DNA of 64,000 nt from JAOZTV01 sp965371805 (GCA_965371805.1 CBDUZW010000001.1:151746-215745); one strand, 5' to 3'. Positions 25,709-36,001 are shown, counted from the stretch's first letter. The notes: a model not told the origin generated them from the letters alone. Numbers and translations: made by a program.

Positions 25709-25957
25709 TTGAAAAATAAAAAGAAGAAAAACGAAACTATCAAAGAATTAAAAGATGCCCTGCAGAAGGAGCAAAAATTCTACTCAAAGATCAACTCTAT
25801 CAGACTAATAATCCGTGCAGGTGCATTTACAATTATAACTCTTTCTTTATATCTTTTCGATGTTCTTAATTTAGATGAAATGGTATTCGTCTTTTTAGCT
25901 CTGATACTGGTTGAATATCTTAGATATAGACATAGTAAAGACAAACAAAAACAATAA
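25709..25957 (+). CDS. small two-helix membrane protein
   Basis: The 82-residue product has a very basic N-terminus, two membrane segments (about 31-46 and 54-70) and a basic tail. The start is a TTG without a strong ribosome site. It lies 21 bases after the acyltransferase gene. No family is recognised. Confidence 0.5.
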   Translation: MKNKKKKNETIKELKDALQKEQKFYSKINSIRLIIRAGAFTIITLSLYLFDVLNLDEMVFVFLALILVEYLRYRHSKDKQKQ

Positions 25958-26047
25958 ACTTCCATCAAAAAGGAACTAACATATCTATTTTAACATCATA
26001 ATACTTCATTTTTTATTTTTTTTTTGAAAAAATCAAATCAAAATCAA

Positions 26048-26076
26048 TTGACAAAAAAAATTAAATTATATAACAT
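26048..26076 (+). promoter_or_regulatory. likely promoter of the signalling operon
   Basis: TTGACA at 26048-26053, 17-base spacer, TAACAT at 26071-26076. AAAGGAG lies just upstream of the GTG start at 26118. Confidence 0.55.
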
Positions 26077-26117
26077 ATTATTATTGACAATATTTTGATA
26101 TCCAAAAAGGAGCAAAG

Positions 26118-27764
26118 GTGGAGAAAAAAAAGATATGGCTGGTGGAAGACGATAGAGCAATAAGAAAGTTGATGATTCATTTTTTAACAGAAAAAATTGG
26201 AGACTATCAGATCGAAGAGTTTGAATATGCCGAAAAAGTACTCGAAAAAATTCAGCAAAAAGAACATGTTGCAGATTTAATAATATTTGACAATATTTTA
26301 AAAGGTAAACTATATGGAATTGATGCTGTAGAACAAATAAAAAAAACACACAAGATTCCCATTCTGGTTTATTCTTCCACACCAACCATTGATCTATTAA
26401 ACAGATGTATCAATCTGGAAATGGTAAGATATCTCTCAAAACCAGTTAATCCTATAGAACTGGATTTTCATATTAGATCTTTGTTCAAAGAATTTGAAGT
26501 TAAAAAACAACTAAAAAAATCTGTTTCAAGATATAAAGCTTTATTTAATGAGTCTATAGATATGATCTTTATCTCTAATCCAGAGGGGATGTTTGTGGAT
26601 ATTAACCCGTCCGGTATCAAAATGTTAGGTTATAGCAGTAAGGAGGAAATATTAAAAATAGATATTACAGACAATTTTTATGTTGTATCCGGTGACAGAG
26701 AGAGATATAAGCAGAAAATTACAGCTCATGGGTTTGTTAAGGATTTTCAGACAAAGATCAGAAAAAAAGATAACACCGAAATATCGACAATTGAGTCTTC
26801 TGTATTAGTAGAGGATAAGGATAATAATAGCGTGTATTATCTTGGTATTGTTAGAGATATTACAAAACAGATCGAAAGTGAACACAATATGATTAGGATG
26901 AATGTTGAACAGATTGAAATAAATAAGAAACTTAAGGAAGCTCAATCTGTATTGATCCAGCAGGAAAAAATGGCTTCTATCGGTAGCCTTGCTGCCGGTA
27001 TTGCACACGAGATAAACAACCCTCTTGGATTTGTTGTCAGTAATTTCAGAACTCTGAAAAATTATATGGAAACAATAAATGAGCATCTTAAATTAATAAA
27101 TAAAAAAACAGATGATCCTGATATGCAAATAAAAATAGAAAAAAGTAAGAAAAAGATAGACTTTATTATTGAGGACATGGGAGATCTCTTTAAAGAGTCT
27201 TCAGACGGATTTGATCGGATCGCATTAATAGTGGATAATATGCGTAGATTTTCCCGGGTGGATAGTGAGAATGAAAGAGCTTTTATCAACCTGAATAATT
27301 CTATCAGAAGTACATTAATTATTGCAGGTAATTCATATAAATATGTTGCTGAGATTAATTTGCAATTATCAGATATTCCCGAAATAAGCTGTAATGGAAG
27401 TGAGATCAATCAGGTACTCTTAAATATTATTATTAATGCAGCTCAGGCAATTGAACAACAGAAGAGAGATGAGAAAGGGGCAATTAATATCCAGACATAT
27501 ACTGAGGGAGATATGGTTTGCTGTTTAATTGAAGATGACGGACCGGGAATCCCGGAAAATTATATTAAAAGAGTATTTGATCCTTTTTTTACAACCAAAG
27601 AGATAGGCAAAGGAACCGGAATGGGTTTAAGTATATCATATGACATCATTGTAAATAAACATAAAGGGGAACTGATTGTAGAATCAGGCAAAGAGAATGG
27701 CACAGTATTCATTATAAAACTTTATCAAAACTTAGATGAAATTAAAGAAGGAGAACAAATATGA
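26118..27764 (+). CDS. receiver-PAS-histidine kinase
   Basis: This 548-residue cytoplasmic kinase has domains in the order receiver (1-125, phospho-acceptor D58), PAS (about 130-255), dimerisation helix with A-H-E-I-N-N-P (His near 297) and an ATPase domain with D-D-G-P-G-I (about 473-478) and G-T-G-M-G-L-S-I-S. The His region has the long insert typical of kinases with the A-A-G-I-A-H-E-I-N-N-P-L box. The start is GTG. It overlaps the next gene by 4 bases. Its kinase half is nearly the same as that of the decayed copy at 33 kb, so part of this operon arose by duplication. Confidence 0.88.
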   Translation: MEKKKIWLVEDDRAIRKLMIHFLTEKIGDYQIEEFEYAEKVLEKIQQKEHVADLIIFDNILKGKLYGIDAVEQIKKTHKIPILVYSSTPTIDLLNRCINLEMVRYLSKPVNPIELDFHIRSLFKEFEVKKQLKKSVSRYKALFNESIDMIFISNPEGMFVDINPSGIKMLGYSSKEEILKIDITDNFYVVSGDRERYKQKITAHGFVKDFQTKIRKKDNTEISTIESSVLVEDKDNNSVYYLGIVRDITKQIESEHNMIRMNVEQIEINKKLKEAQSVLIQQEKMASIGSLAAGIAHEINNPLGFVVSNFRTLKNYMETINEHLKLINKKTDDPDMQIKIEKSKKKIDFIIEDMGDLFKESSDGFDRIALIVDNMRRFSRVDSENERAFINLNNSIRSTLIIAGNSYKYVAEINLQLSDIPEISCNGSEINQVLLNIIINAAQAIEQQKRDEKGAINIQTYTEGDMVCCLIEDDGPGIPENYIKRVFDPFFTTKEIGKGTGMGLSISYDIIVNKHKGELIVESGKENGTVFIIKLYQNLDEIKEGEQI

Positions 27765-28960
27765 CAAAAAAAATTCTATTTGTAGATGATGAGGTTTCTA
27801 TTCTCAATGCTATTAAAAGAGAATTTTTTGATGCTGAATTCGAGATTATCACTGCCAACTCGGCAAAGTCAGGTTTGGAAATCATAAAAAACAATGAAAT
27901 TGACATTATTGTAAGTGACGTAAAAATGCCTGAAATGGATGGGATCGCATTCTTAAGAATTGTAAAAGAAAGATATCCCCATATCAACAGGATTATTTTG
28001 AGTGGATTCGTTGAAGAAGAAACAGTTGTTGTTGCTATCCTCCAGGGAATTGCAACAACATATTTTGTTAAGCCATGGAAATATGAAGTGCTTCGGAATA
28101 AGTTAATGTATATATTAAAAATGCAGGACTTATTTAAATCCAAAAAACTCTTAAACACATTAAATTCAATCAGAAAACTCCCTGTCCTACCTAAAGTATA
28201 TTCTGAACTAATAAAAGCAATCGGTAAAAAAAAATCTAATAAAGCAATTGCCAACATTATATGTGAAGATGTTTCTGTATCAACAAGAATCTTACAAGTT
28301 GTAAATTCAGCCTTTTATGGAATAAAAAAAGTTTCTTCCATAGAAAGAGGTATTGTATTATTGGGTTTAAATAATATTAAAGATATGGTTTTAACATTAA
28401 ATATTATCTCTGAATTAAAATGGGATGGTTTTCAAAAGAAGGTTTTAGGAGATATTATCTCCAATTCCTCATTAATAAATAATCTTTTCAGGGTTTTATA
28501 TGAGAAGAAATATAATGAAAGGGTAAGAGAAGAGTTCAGTTCAATAGGAATTACTCATAATATTGGAAAAATCATTCAACTTCAATACTTTATTGATGAC
28601 TATAAGAGAATTACCGATTGTCAAAAAAAACATCCCGATAAGAATTTTTTTAAGTGTGAATTAGAGATAGATAGTGATAATGTGCCCCATACTCATATCG
28701 GTGCATATTTATTAAATTTATGGAACCTGCATAATATTAATATTGAGGCAGCACTTTTTCACCATGAACCTGAAAAATCTTCAAAAGAAAGCAGGGAAAT
28801 AATAAAAACTTTAAATCTTGCAGTAAGAATAGTAGAGGAACTGGAAAAAAACCCTGATAAAAGAGCAATAGCCTATGAAAACTTCACAGATAATAATTTT
28901 TCAATTGAAGTTATAAAAGAAGTCGTGACTGAAATGATAGAAATAAAAAAAGACAGATGA
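27761..28960 (+). CDS. receiver-HDOD signalling protein
   Basis: The 399-residue protein has a receiver domain (1-120, D53; V-K-P-W near 107) followed by an HDOD domain (about 135-340). The HDOD domain has L-P-V-L-P-K-V-Y at its start, then V-S-V-S-T-R-I-L-Q-V-V-N-S-A-F-Y-G and R-G-I-V-L-L-G-L-N-N-I. HDOD domains resemble HD phosphohydrolases without activity and act in signalling. It overlaps the kinase gene by ATGA and would be a natural target of it. Confidence 0.88.
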   Translation: MTKKILFVDDEVSILNAIKREFFDAEFEIITANSAKSGLEIIKNNEIDIIVSDVKMPEMDGIAFLRIVKERYPHINRIILSGFVEEETVVVAILQGIATTYFVKPWKYEVLRNKLMYILKMQDLFKSKKLLNTLNSIRKLPVLPKVYSELIKAIGKKKSNKAIANIICEDVSVSTRILQVVNSAFYGIKKVSSIERGIVLLGLNNIKDMVLTLNIISELKWDGFQKKVLGDIISNSSLINNLFRVLYEKKYNERVREEFSSIGITHNIGKIIQLQYFIDDYKRITDCQKKHPDKNFFKCELEIDSDNVPHTHIGAYLLNLWNLHNINIEAALFHHEPEKSSKESREIIKTLNLAVRIVEELEKNPDKRAIAYENFTDNNFSIEVIKEVVTEMIEIKKDR

Positions 28961-28976
28961 TAATTGGGAGAAGAAT

Positions 28977-29675
28977 ATGAATCAAAACAATGAGGAAATG
29001 AATGTTCTATTTGTTGATGATGAGCGATCTATTCTAAAATCAATACAAAGGGGATTATTTGAAGAGACATATAATAAGTATTTTGCAAATAATGGAGATG
29101 AAGCTTTAAAGTTGATGGATGAGATTGAGATATCAGTCCTTGTTACCGACATGAGAATGCCGGGAATGTCAGGTTTGGAATTATTAAAAATTGTTCAGGA
29201 AAGGTTTCCTGATACAGTCAGGATAATTCTAACAGGCTATGCCCAGGTTTCTACATTGATTTCAGCAATAAATTCTGGTCAGGTTTACAGGTATTTAACA
29301 AAACCATGGAAATTGGATGAAGAGTTTATCCCAACAATTAATCAGGCTATTGACTATTATTTAATTCTGAAAGAAAGAAAAATAATATTGAAAAAACTAA
29401 AAACAAAGAATCTTGAATTAAGCAAGCAAAACCTTGAGATCCATACTCTGATAAAAGAGAAAGAGCTGATAGATAGAAAGAAAACAGAGATAATTTCTCA
29501 TTTATCAGGTAAAGTTATCCCATTTATTTCAAGCATTATCAAAACAACTTCTGGTATTGTGGATGGAACCAATACAAAACCTGCCTTTGTAATAAAAAAT
29601 GACCTAAAAGCTATTAATGAAAAAGGAATGGAGATCTTTGAGTTGTTAAAAAAGGTTGAAACTCTTATAAAATAA
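28977..29675 (+). CDS. receiver protein with coiled-coil tail
   Basis: The 232-residue protein has a receiver domain (about 8-125, D58, and L-T-K-P-W near 112) and a helical tail of about 100 residues with no output domain. It is a paralogue of the next gene product. It probably receives phosphate from kinases of this operon and acts by protein contact. A GGGAG site precedes the start. Confidence 0.85.
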   Translation: MNQNNEEMNVLFVDDERSILKSIQRGLFEETYNKYFANNGDEALKLMDEIEISVLVTDMRMPGMSGLELLKIVQERFPDTVRIILTGYAQVSTLISAINSGQVYRYLTKPWKLDEEFIPTINQAIDYYLILKERKIILKKLKTKNLELSKQNLEIHTLIKEKELIDRKKTEIISHLSGKVIPFISSIIKTTSGIVDGTNTKPAFVIKNDLKAINEKGMEIFELLKKVETLIK

Positions 29676-29696
29676 GAAAAACATTTGGAGGGAAAA

Positions 29697-30386
29697 ATGG
29701 TTGAAAAAAAATTAAATGTATTATTTGTGGATGATGAAAAAAATATATTAAATGCATTAAATCGTGAATTAATGGAGGAAAATTACAATAAATTATTTGC
29801 GAAAAATGGTGAAGATGCATTAAAACTTATGTCTATGAATGAGATTGCAGTAATAGTAACAGATCTGAATATGCCGAGAATTACCGGAATTGAGCTTCTT
29901 TATAGTATAAAAAAACTATATCCGGATACAGTCAGAATGATCCTGACATCCTATTCAGAAATATCTATTGTCCTTGATGCAATCCATAATGGTGAGACCC
30001 ATAGATATATGACAAAGCCATGGAAATCCAGTGAAGAATTAAAAATTATCATTAATCAATCCATTGATATGTATTTATATATTATTGAAAAAAAAGAAAA
30101 TCTGGAGAAAATTAACAAATTAAATAAAGAACTTTTGGAACAGAAAGAACAGATCGATTTCTTATCAAAAAAGACTGAACAAAACAAAGACGCCATGATA
30201 AAAGAATATTCAAAAAATCAGATAAAAATCAGTCAATTCTTGAATAATTTTTTACAGTTTTCCAAAAAGTTTGATAATAAACAGGAACTTTCAGGATTTG
30301 CAGACTTATACAATGAGGCAAAAAATCTGGAAACGGATATTGATGATTTAAGGATCATTACCTCTATAGAGACTCAGCCTGGATAA
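29697..30386 (+). CDS. receiver protein with coiled-coil tail, second copy
   Basis: The product has 229 residues, with a receiver domain (D56; M-T-K-P-W near 109) and a long coiled-coil tail. The ATG at 29697, preceded by GGAGGG, is preferred to an in-frame TTG at 29685 that lies inside the ribosome site. It is clearly related to the preceding gene product in both parts, indicating tandem duplication. Confidence 0.85.
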   Translation: MVEKKLNVLFVDDEKNILNALNRELMEENYNKLFAKNGEDALKLMSMNEIAVIVTDLNMPRITGIELLYSIKKLYPDTVRMILTSYSEISIVLDAIHNGETHRYMTKPWKSSEELKIIINQSIDMYLYIIEKKENLEKINKLNKELLEQKEQIDFLSKKTEQNKDAMIKEYSKNQIKISQFLNNFLQFSKKFDNKQELSGFADLYNEAKNLETDIDDLRIITSIETQPG

Positions 30387-30417
30387 GAAATATTAATTTT
30401 TTCTAAAAGGAGGGAGG

Positions 30418-30921
30418 ATGTCTGAGAAGAATACATTTGACCAATTATATTCCGGACTGCGAGCCTTATCAAAAGTATCTTTTCCAAAAAAATGTTCTAC
30501 ATGCAATAAAGTTTTTGAAACTGCTGAGAGCTATATAAAAGAGACCCTATCTGTCCCAACCCATAAGTCAGGATTATCTGTGTCATATGATCCTATAGAT
30601 CAAATTAATTTGGTAGAGTTATATCGAAATTGTACTTGCGGTTCAACCTTAATGGATATTTTCAATGATCGAAGAGATCTGACTTCCATAGGAGATAAAA
30701 GACGGAAGATATTTGAAAAAACATTAACTTTGCTTATTAAATCCGGATGGAATAGAAATGAATCCAGAATGGAAATATTGAAACTTATGAAAGGTGAGGT
30801 TAGTGACAAATTACAGAAGCTCGGATTCGCACCCCAGTTTTCTCCTAATAAGGTTAGTAAAAAACATGGATTTTCAAATGAAAAAGGATTTACAAAACAA
30901 AGAAGAACTTACAAAAGCTAG
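30418..30921 (+). CDS. unknown cytoplasmic protein with Cys pairs
   Basis: The 167-residue protein has C-S-T-C near residues 22-25 and C-T-C near 72-74, which could form a metal site, followed by a helical, basic C-terminus. A strong AAAAGGAGGGAGG ribosome site precedes it. It is embedded in the signalling operon between receiver proteins and a hybrid kinase, so a role as adaptor or redox/metal sensor for the pathway is plausible, though not shown by any known domain. Confidence 0.6.
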   Translation: MSEKNTFDQLYSGLRALSKVSFPKKCSTCNKVFETAESYIKETLSVPTHKSGLSVSYDPIDQINLVELYRNCTCGSTLMDIFNDRRDLTSIGDKRRKIFEKTLTLLIKSGWNRNESRMEILKLMKGEVSDKLQKLGFAPQFSPNKVSKKHGFSNEKGFTKQRRTYKS

Positions 30922-30938
30922 AACCCTTGGAGGAAAAA

Positions 30939-32918
30939 ATGAGCCGAAAAAAGACAAGTACTACAATAATAAATAATCAATTTCACTCACTAATTGAATC
31001 TACATCAGATGCAATTGTTTTCAGTGACCAATTGGGAAATATAACCTTGTGGAATAATGGTGCAAAAAAAATATTTGGCTATCAGACCAATGAAATAATT
31101 GGCAAACCAATTTCTAAAATTATACAAAAAGGCTTTTATAAACAGCATAGGAATGGAATACATCGATTTTTAATAACAAACAAACAAAAACATATCTGTA
31201 AAACAATAGAATCGGAAGGTCTAAAAAAAGATGGCAGCCCGTTTCCAGTGGAAATAGCTTTATCTACATGGGGAGAAAAGCAGGAAATATTTTTTGGGGC
31301 AATTATCCGCGACATTTCAATACGGAAACAAGCGGAAAAAGCTCTACATGAAAGTGAAAAAAAATTCCGAATGCTCATTGAACAATCTTATAATGCTATT
31401 TATCTGCTTTACAAAGATAAATTTGAAATAATCAATTCCCGATTTTTTAAACTATTTGGATATACTCTTGAAGAATGTCAGGATAAAAATTTTAATTTCA
31501 GGCAATTAGTTGCACCTAAAAGTCTACAATTATTAGAAAACCGAATAAAACGCAAGCAAAGAGGTGAACAATTGGAACCGGTTTATGAATTCACTGCAAT
31601 TAATAAAAACGGTATGGAAATAGAGTGTGAAGTCAGCATATCTTATATTGATTATAAAGATGGAACTGCAGTGCAGGGCATTATTAGAGACATAACAAAA
31701 CGATTTAAAATAGAAAAGGAAAAACAGAATCTGCAGGAGCAATTGATCCAGGCTCAAAAGATGGAAGCAATCGGCACATTAGCCGGAGGCATTGCACATG
31801 ATTTTAATAATTTGCTTGGAGTGATAATGGGATATACAGAACTGACTATAAATAATACATCAATTCCAGAAAACATAAAGAAAAATCTACATCATGTTAT
31901 GAAGGCATCTGAAAGAGCAAGGGAAATGGTCAAGCAAATTCTAACTTTCAGTCGTAAGAGTAATGAAAACATGGAACCTATAAACATCGGAAAGATTATT
32001 GAAGAGACAACTACCTTTCTGCGATCAGCTATTCCATCAACCATAGAAATAATATCTATTATTGAAGATGATCTTGGACTAATCTTTGGCAATGCTACAC
32101 AGATCAATCAAATACTTATGAACCTAAGCACAAATGGTGCTCATGCTATGAAAGAGAAAGGCGGTGTGTTGAAAATAATCTTAAAAGAGTTTATTTTAGA
32201 TAAAGGCAGGTCAAAAACATTCGATCTTGATCCAGGAAGATATCTTCAATTAATTATTAGTGATACAGGTAGTGGCATGAATAAAGAATTAATTAATCAC
32301 ATTTTTGAACCTTTCTTTACTACAAAAAAAAGTGGAGAAGGTACCGGGCTGGGCCTGTCAGTTGTTTATGGGATTGTCAAGAACCATAATGGAAAGATAA
32401 AAATAGACTCAGAACCTGGAAAAGGCACAACCTTTAATGTTTATTTACCTGTTATAGAGCATATAAATATAGAAGAAACAGACGCAGACCGGGTATATGC
32501 TCCCATAGGAAATAATGAGATGGTATTATTTGTAGATGATGAGATATCCATTTCAGAGCTAGCAACTCAAATGTTAAAAAGCTTAGGATATTTAGTAGAG
32601 AGCAGAACCAGCAGTATAGAAGCTCTTGAAGCCTTTAAAGCCGATCCTGATAAGTTCGATCTAATTATTACCGATATGACTATGCCAAATATGACAGGTA
32701 TCAAATTAGCCTCTGAGATCCGTAAAATAAAGCCCGCTATTCCAATAATACTCTGTACCGGATTCAGTTCTACTGTTAATAAAAATAATTTTAGAGATTA
32801 TGGTATAGATGAGTTGATCATGAAACCTGTAATTCAAATTGAATTGGGTAATATCATCCATAAGGTTTTAAATAAAAAAGGAGGGGTATGTAATGACGAA
32901 AACATTGATAATCGATGA
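30939..32918 (+). CDS. PAS-PAS hybrid histidine kinase
   Basis: This protein of about 659 residues has two PAS domains (about 10-130 and 140-255), a kinase core with A-G-G-I-A-H-D-F-N-N-L-L near 285-296, an ATPase domain with D-T-G-S-G-M and G-T-G-L-G-L-S-V-V-Y, and a C-terminal receiver with I-I-T-D-M-T-M-P. No membrane segment is present. The ATG at 30939 after GGAGG is chosen over the TTG at 30927. The end overlaps the next, broken gene by 26 bases. Confidence 0.88.
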   Translation: MSRKKTSTTIINNQFHSLIESTSDAIVFSDQLGNITLWNNGAKKIFGYQTNEIIGKPISKIIQKGFYKQHRNGIHRFLITNKQKHICKTIESEGLKKDGSPFPVEIALSTWGEKQEIFFGAIIRDISIRKQAEKALHESEKKFRMLIEQSYNAIYLLYKDKFEIINSRFFKLFGYTLEECQDKNFNFRQLVAPKSLQLLENRIKRKQRGEQLEPVYEFTAINKNGMEIECEVSISYIDYKDGTAVQGIIRDITKRFKIEKEKQNLQEQLIQAQKMEAIGTLAGGIAHDFNNLLGVIMGYTELTINNTSIPENIKKNLHHVMKASERAREMVKQILTFSRKSNENMEPINIGKIIEETTTFLRSAIPSTIEIISIIEDDLGLIFGNATQINQILMNLSTNGAHAMKEKGGVLKIILKEFILDKGRSKTFDLDPGRYLQLIISDTGSGMNKELINHIFEPFFTTKKSGEGTGLGLSVVYGIVKNHNGKIKIDSEPGKGTTFNVYLPVIEHINIEETDADRVYAPIGNNEMVLFVDDEISISELATQMLKSLGYLVESRTSSIEALEAFKADPDKFDLIITDMTMPNMTGIKLASEIRKIKPAIPIILCTGFSSTVNKNNFRDYGIDELIMKPVIQIELGNIIHKVLNKKGGVCNDENIDNR

Positions 32919-33829
32919 TAAATCTAATAATTTAATTTCAATATCCACTCTATTAAAAAACCTTCTATCTGATAATTCTATAATAACTGCATCATCTGGA
33001 TTAGAAGGCATAAAAAAAGCAAAAAAAGAGCAGCCCGATCTATCTGATCCAAAAGGAAAAAATGGCTTCTATAGGAGGACTTGCAGCTGGTATTGCTCAT
33101 GAGATAAATAATCCTCTTGGATTTGTAATGAGTAATTTCAGGACCTTAAAAAATTATATGGAGACTATAAAAAATTATTTAGAATTAACTGAAGGTAAAA
33201 CTAAAAAACAGGCTTTAAAAAAAAAAATTGATTTTATCATTGAGGATATGGATGATCTTTTTAAAGAATCTGCTGAAGGATTTGAAAGAATTTTATTGAT
33301 CATAGAAAATATGCGGCAGTTTTCTCGAGTAAATAATGAAAATAACAGATCCTTTATTAATTTGAATAATTCAATAAAGAACACATTGGTAATTGCAAAA
33401 AATTCATATAAATATGTTTCCGAGGTAATAACACAATTTTCAGAACTTCCTGAGATAAGCTGCAATCAAAGTGAGATTAATCAGGTCCTTTTAAATATAA
33501 TTGCTAATGCAGCTCAGGCTATTGAGCAACAACAAACAAACAAAAAAGGAATGATTAATATCAGGACATATCTTAAAGAAGATAAAGTCTGCTGTGAGAT
33601 CGTATATAATGGACCGGATATACCTGAGAAATATATAAACAAGGTTTTTGATCCATTTTTTACTACAAAAGAGGTTGGTAAGGGAACCGGTATGGGATTA
33701 AGTATCTCTTATGATATAATTGTAAATAAACATAAAGGTGAACTAAAAGTCAGTTCCATCGAAGGATCGGGAACCACCTTTACTATTAAACTTCCAATGA
33801 GCTTAGATAAAAATTCTATAAAAGATTAA
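32893..33829 (+). pseudogene. decayed receiver-kinase gene, internally deleted
   Basis: A receiver domain start (32893-33040) is cut off after about 50 codons, before its phospho-acceptor Asp. It is joined out of frame to a kinase core beginning L-I-Q-K-E-K-M-A-S-I-G-G, almost identical to that of the 26-kb kinase. The joint has lost the rest of the receiver and any PAS domain. The kinase part could still be made from the ATG at 33062. However, its G1 box reads Y-N-G-P-D (33605-33619) where the paralogue has D-D-G-P-G, so the adenine-binding Asp is gone and ATP use is doubtful. Confidence 0.75.
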
Positions 33830-33850
33830 ATTCTAACAGATAAATTTATA

Positions 33851-33879
33851 TTGACATCATAAGCCTTTTTAAGTAATAT
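33851..33879 (+). promoter_or_regulatory. promoter of the barrel-protease-recN run
   Basis: TTGACA at 33851-33856, 17-base spacer, TAATAT at 33874-33879 (a TATAAT overlaps it 3 bases on). An AAGAGG ribosome site follows before the ATG at 33902. Confidence 0.65.
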
Positions 33880-33901
33880 AATCAATAAGGTTAAGAGGTA
33901 A

Positions 33902-34663
33902 ATGATGAGTAAAAATAGATATTTAATTGTAATAATAATTTTCTTTGTTTTTACCAATGTTCTTCTCAGTACGGAGTTGAATGAAGATAATGACTTTAAT
34001 TTTGATATTGGTTTGATCTTTAAGGCTGGAAGTGCTGAGATACAGTTCAACGATTCAACCATTATTAATGAACTTGCCTTTCTTATCACTGCACTGAGAG
34101 TTGACTTTGAAATTTCCAGCTATATTAAACTGGGCATTATTGCAGGATATCAGCAGAACCATTTTAATACAGCTGTAAATGCAGTAAAGCTTCCCTTATC
34201 TCTGAGCTTTCCTGAAGAGAATTCGAATTCTATGGTATTTGGTTTTATAATAGAATCTGAACCCTTTTCAATAAATGATTTTGTTTTAGAGATTAATTTT
34301 GAATTTGACTATTATAAAGCATTTATAAGATCATGGGACATTGATCTGCAGATTGCTTCAGGATCCGCAGAGTCGAAAAACTCATTTTATACAACTTCAT
34401 TGAGCTTTCTTTTTAAATATGAGGGATTTGCTAATTTTACTCCTTATATAGGACCAAGTTTAAATCTTATTTCGGGAAAACTAAGTTTATCGGAAAAGAT
34501 TATGGAGATAGAAGCAATAGAGGATATGAAATATAGGCAAAATAGTCTGATCGGATTGAGTTCCGGAGTAAAATTCGAAATTGGTGATAACTGGGATATA
34601 GAAATTAGACTTAACCTTTTTTCTGAAAAATCCCTCTACATTTCTGCCTTTTATATTTTTTAG
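33902..34663 (+). CDS. secreted beta-barrel-like protein
   Basis: The 253-residue protein has a signal peptide (about 1-24) and a body of alternating beta strands ending in S-A-F-Y-I-F, an aromatic terminus that BAM-inserted outer-membrane proteins usually show. Function and family are unknown. It is 9 bases upstream of the subtilase gene in the same transcript. Confidence 0.65.
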   Translation: MMSKNRYLIVIIIFFVFTNVLLSTELNEDNDFNFDIGLIFKAGSAEIQFNDSTIINELAFLITALRVDFEISSYIKLGIIAGYQQNHFNTAVNAVKLPLSLSFPEENSNSMVFGFIIESEPFSINDFVLEINFEFDYYKAFIRSWDIDLQIASGSAESKNSFYTTSLSFLFKYEGFANFTPYIGPSLNLISGKLSLSEKIMEIEAIEDMKYRQNSLIGLSSGVKFEIGDNWDIEIRLNLFSEKSLYISAFYIF

Positions 34664-34672
34664 AGGAAAAAA

Positions 34673-36001
34673 ATGAAAATATTTTTAATAATACTACTTA
34701 TAGTATACATCAATTTTGGTTTTAATCTATTTGCAGATGAAATAAAACAGATACAGGAAACTCAGAATTTTGTCAGAGGAGAGATAATAATCAAACCTGT
34801 AAATATAAAAACCTTTAAAGATGGCGAGAAGAAAGCTCCAATTGTCACAAAAGATTTTATAAAAAAATATTCATCCTATATCGAATCTATCACACAGTAT
34901 AAAAACACAGATATATTTATTTTAAAAACAAAAAATGCCCCCAACTATAAAGACCTTATTATCAATTTAAAAAATGATTCCAATATCGAGGATGCATCTT
35001 TGAACTATATTGCATCAATAGAAGAAGAAACAGACCTCAAGAATACACCAAATGATCCGGGTCTTCAGTTTCAGTATGGATTAAACAATACAGGAGTTCT
35101 TTATCATCCGGATAATTCAGGTTCTGCTAAACCGGGGAACGATATAAAAGCCCTTCTTGGATGGTATTGGGGCACTGGTGATCCTGAAGTAATAATTGCT
35201 GTTCTGGATACCGGGATTGCACTCGATCATGAAGATCTGAAAAACAAGCTAACGACTGGATATAATTTTATTGCAGAAAACGATAACCCATATGATGATC
35301 ATGGACATGGCACAATGGTAGCCTCAATAGCTGCTGCAGAGACAAATAATGGGATTGGAATGGCAGGAGTTTCGTGGAACTCCATAATAATGCCTGTAAA
35401 GGTAATGGATAATGAAGGAAACGGTTCATACCTTCAGATTGCTGCCGGGATCAGATATGCCGTCGATTATGGAGCAAAAATAATTAATTTGAGTGCAGGA
35501 GGCCAAAACCCAAGTTTTATTTTAGAAGATGCATGTAAATATGCCCATGATAATGGAGTTATGATCATCGCTGCTTCAGGAAATATTAGCGCCGCTGTCT
35601 ACTATCCTGCCGCTTATGATGATTATTGTCTTGCAGTTGGTGCTTCAGATTATAATGATGAAATTTCAGCTTTTTCAAACTTTGGTCCTTCAATAGACGT
35701 TGTTGCCCCGGGAGTTGCCGTTTTTGGTGCAGTATATTCGCCAGATGAACCGGAGAAATTAAGTGGATATGGTTGGAATTCAGGAACTTCCTTTGCAGCG
35801 CCCTTTGTCTCTGGCGCTGCTGCAGTTCTTATGTCAAACAAATCGTTTCTAACAGTAGATATGGCAATGAAACTTATAAAAATGACAGCTGATGATGTTA
35901 ATTTCGAAATACTTCCGGGAATTGATGATAATATGGGATATGGAAGACTTAATTTGAGTCGTTTATTATCTCCATTTTCATTGATACCATCCAACAGATA
36001 A
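34673..36001 (+). CDS. subtilisin-like serine protease (S8)
   Basis: The 442-residue protein has a signal peptide, an N-terminal propeptide (about 25-115) and an S8 catalytic domain with the triad in order: V-L-D-T-G (Asp near 180), H-G-H-G-T (His near 213) and G-T-S-F-A-A-P (Ser near 372). There is no long C-terminal extension, so it is probably a periplasmic or secreted protease. It is encoded between the barrel-like protein and recN with minimal spacing. Confidence 0.9.
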   Translation: MKIFLIILLIVYINFGFNLFADEIKQIQETQNFVRGEIIIKPVNIKTFKDGEKKAPIVTKDFIKKYSSYIESITQYKNTDIFILKTKNAPNYKDLIINLKNDSNIEDASLNYIASIEEETDLKNTPNDPGLQFQYGLNNTGVLYHPDNSGSAKPGNDIKALLGWYWGTGDPEVIIAVLDTGIALDHEDLKNKLTTGYNFIAENDNPYDDHGHGTMVASIAAAETNNGIGMAGVSWNSIIMPVKVMDNEGNGSYLQIAAGIRYAVDYGAKIINLSAGGQNPSFILEDACKYAHDNGVMIIAASGNISAAVYYPAAYDDYCLAVGASDYNDEISAFSNFGPSIDVVAPGVAVFGAVYSPDEPEKLSGYGWNSGTSFAAPFVSGAAAVLMSNKSFLTVDMAMKLIKMTADDVNFEILPGIDDNMGYGRLNLSRLLSPFSLIPSNR

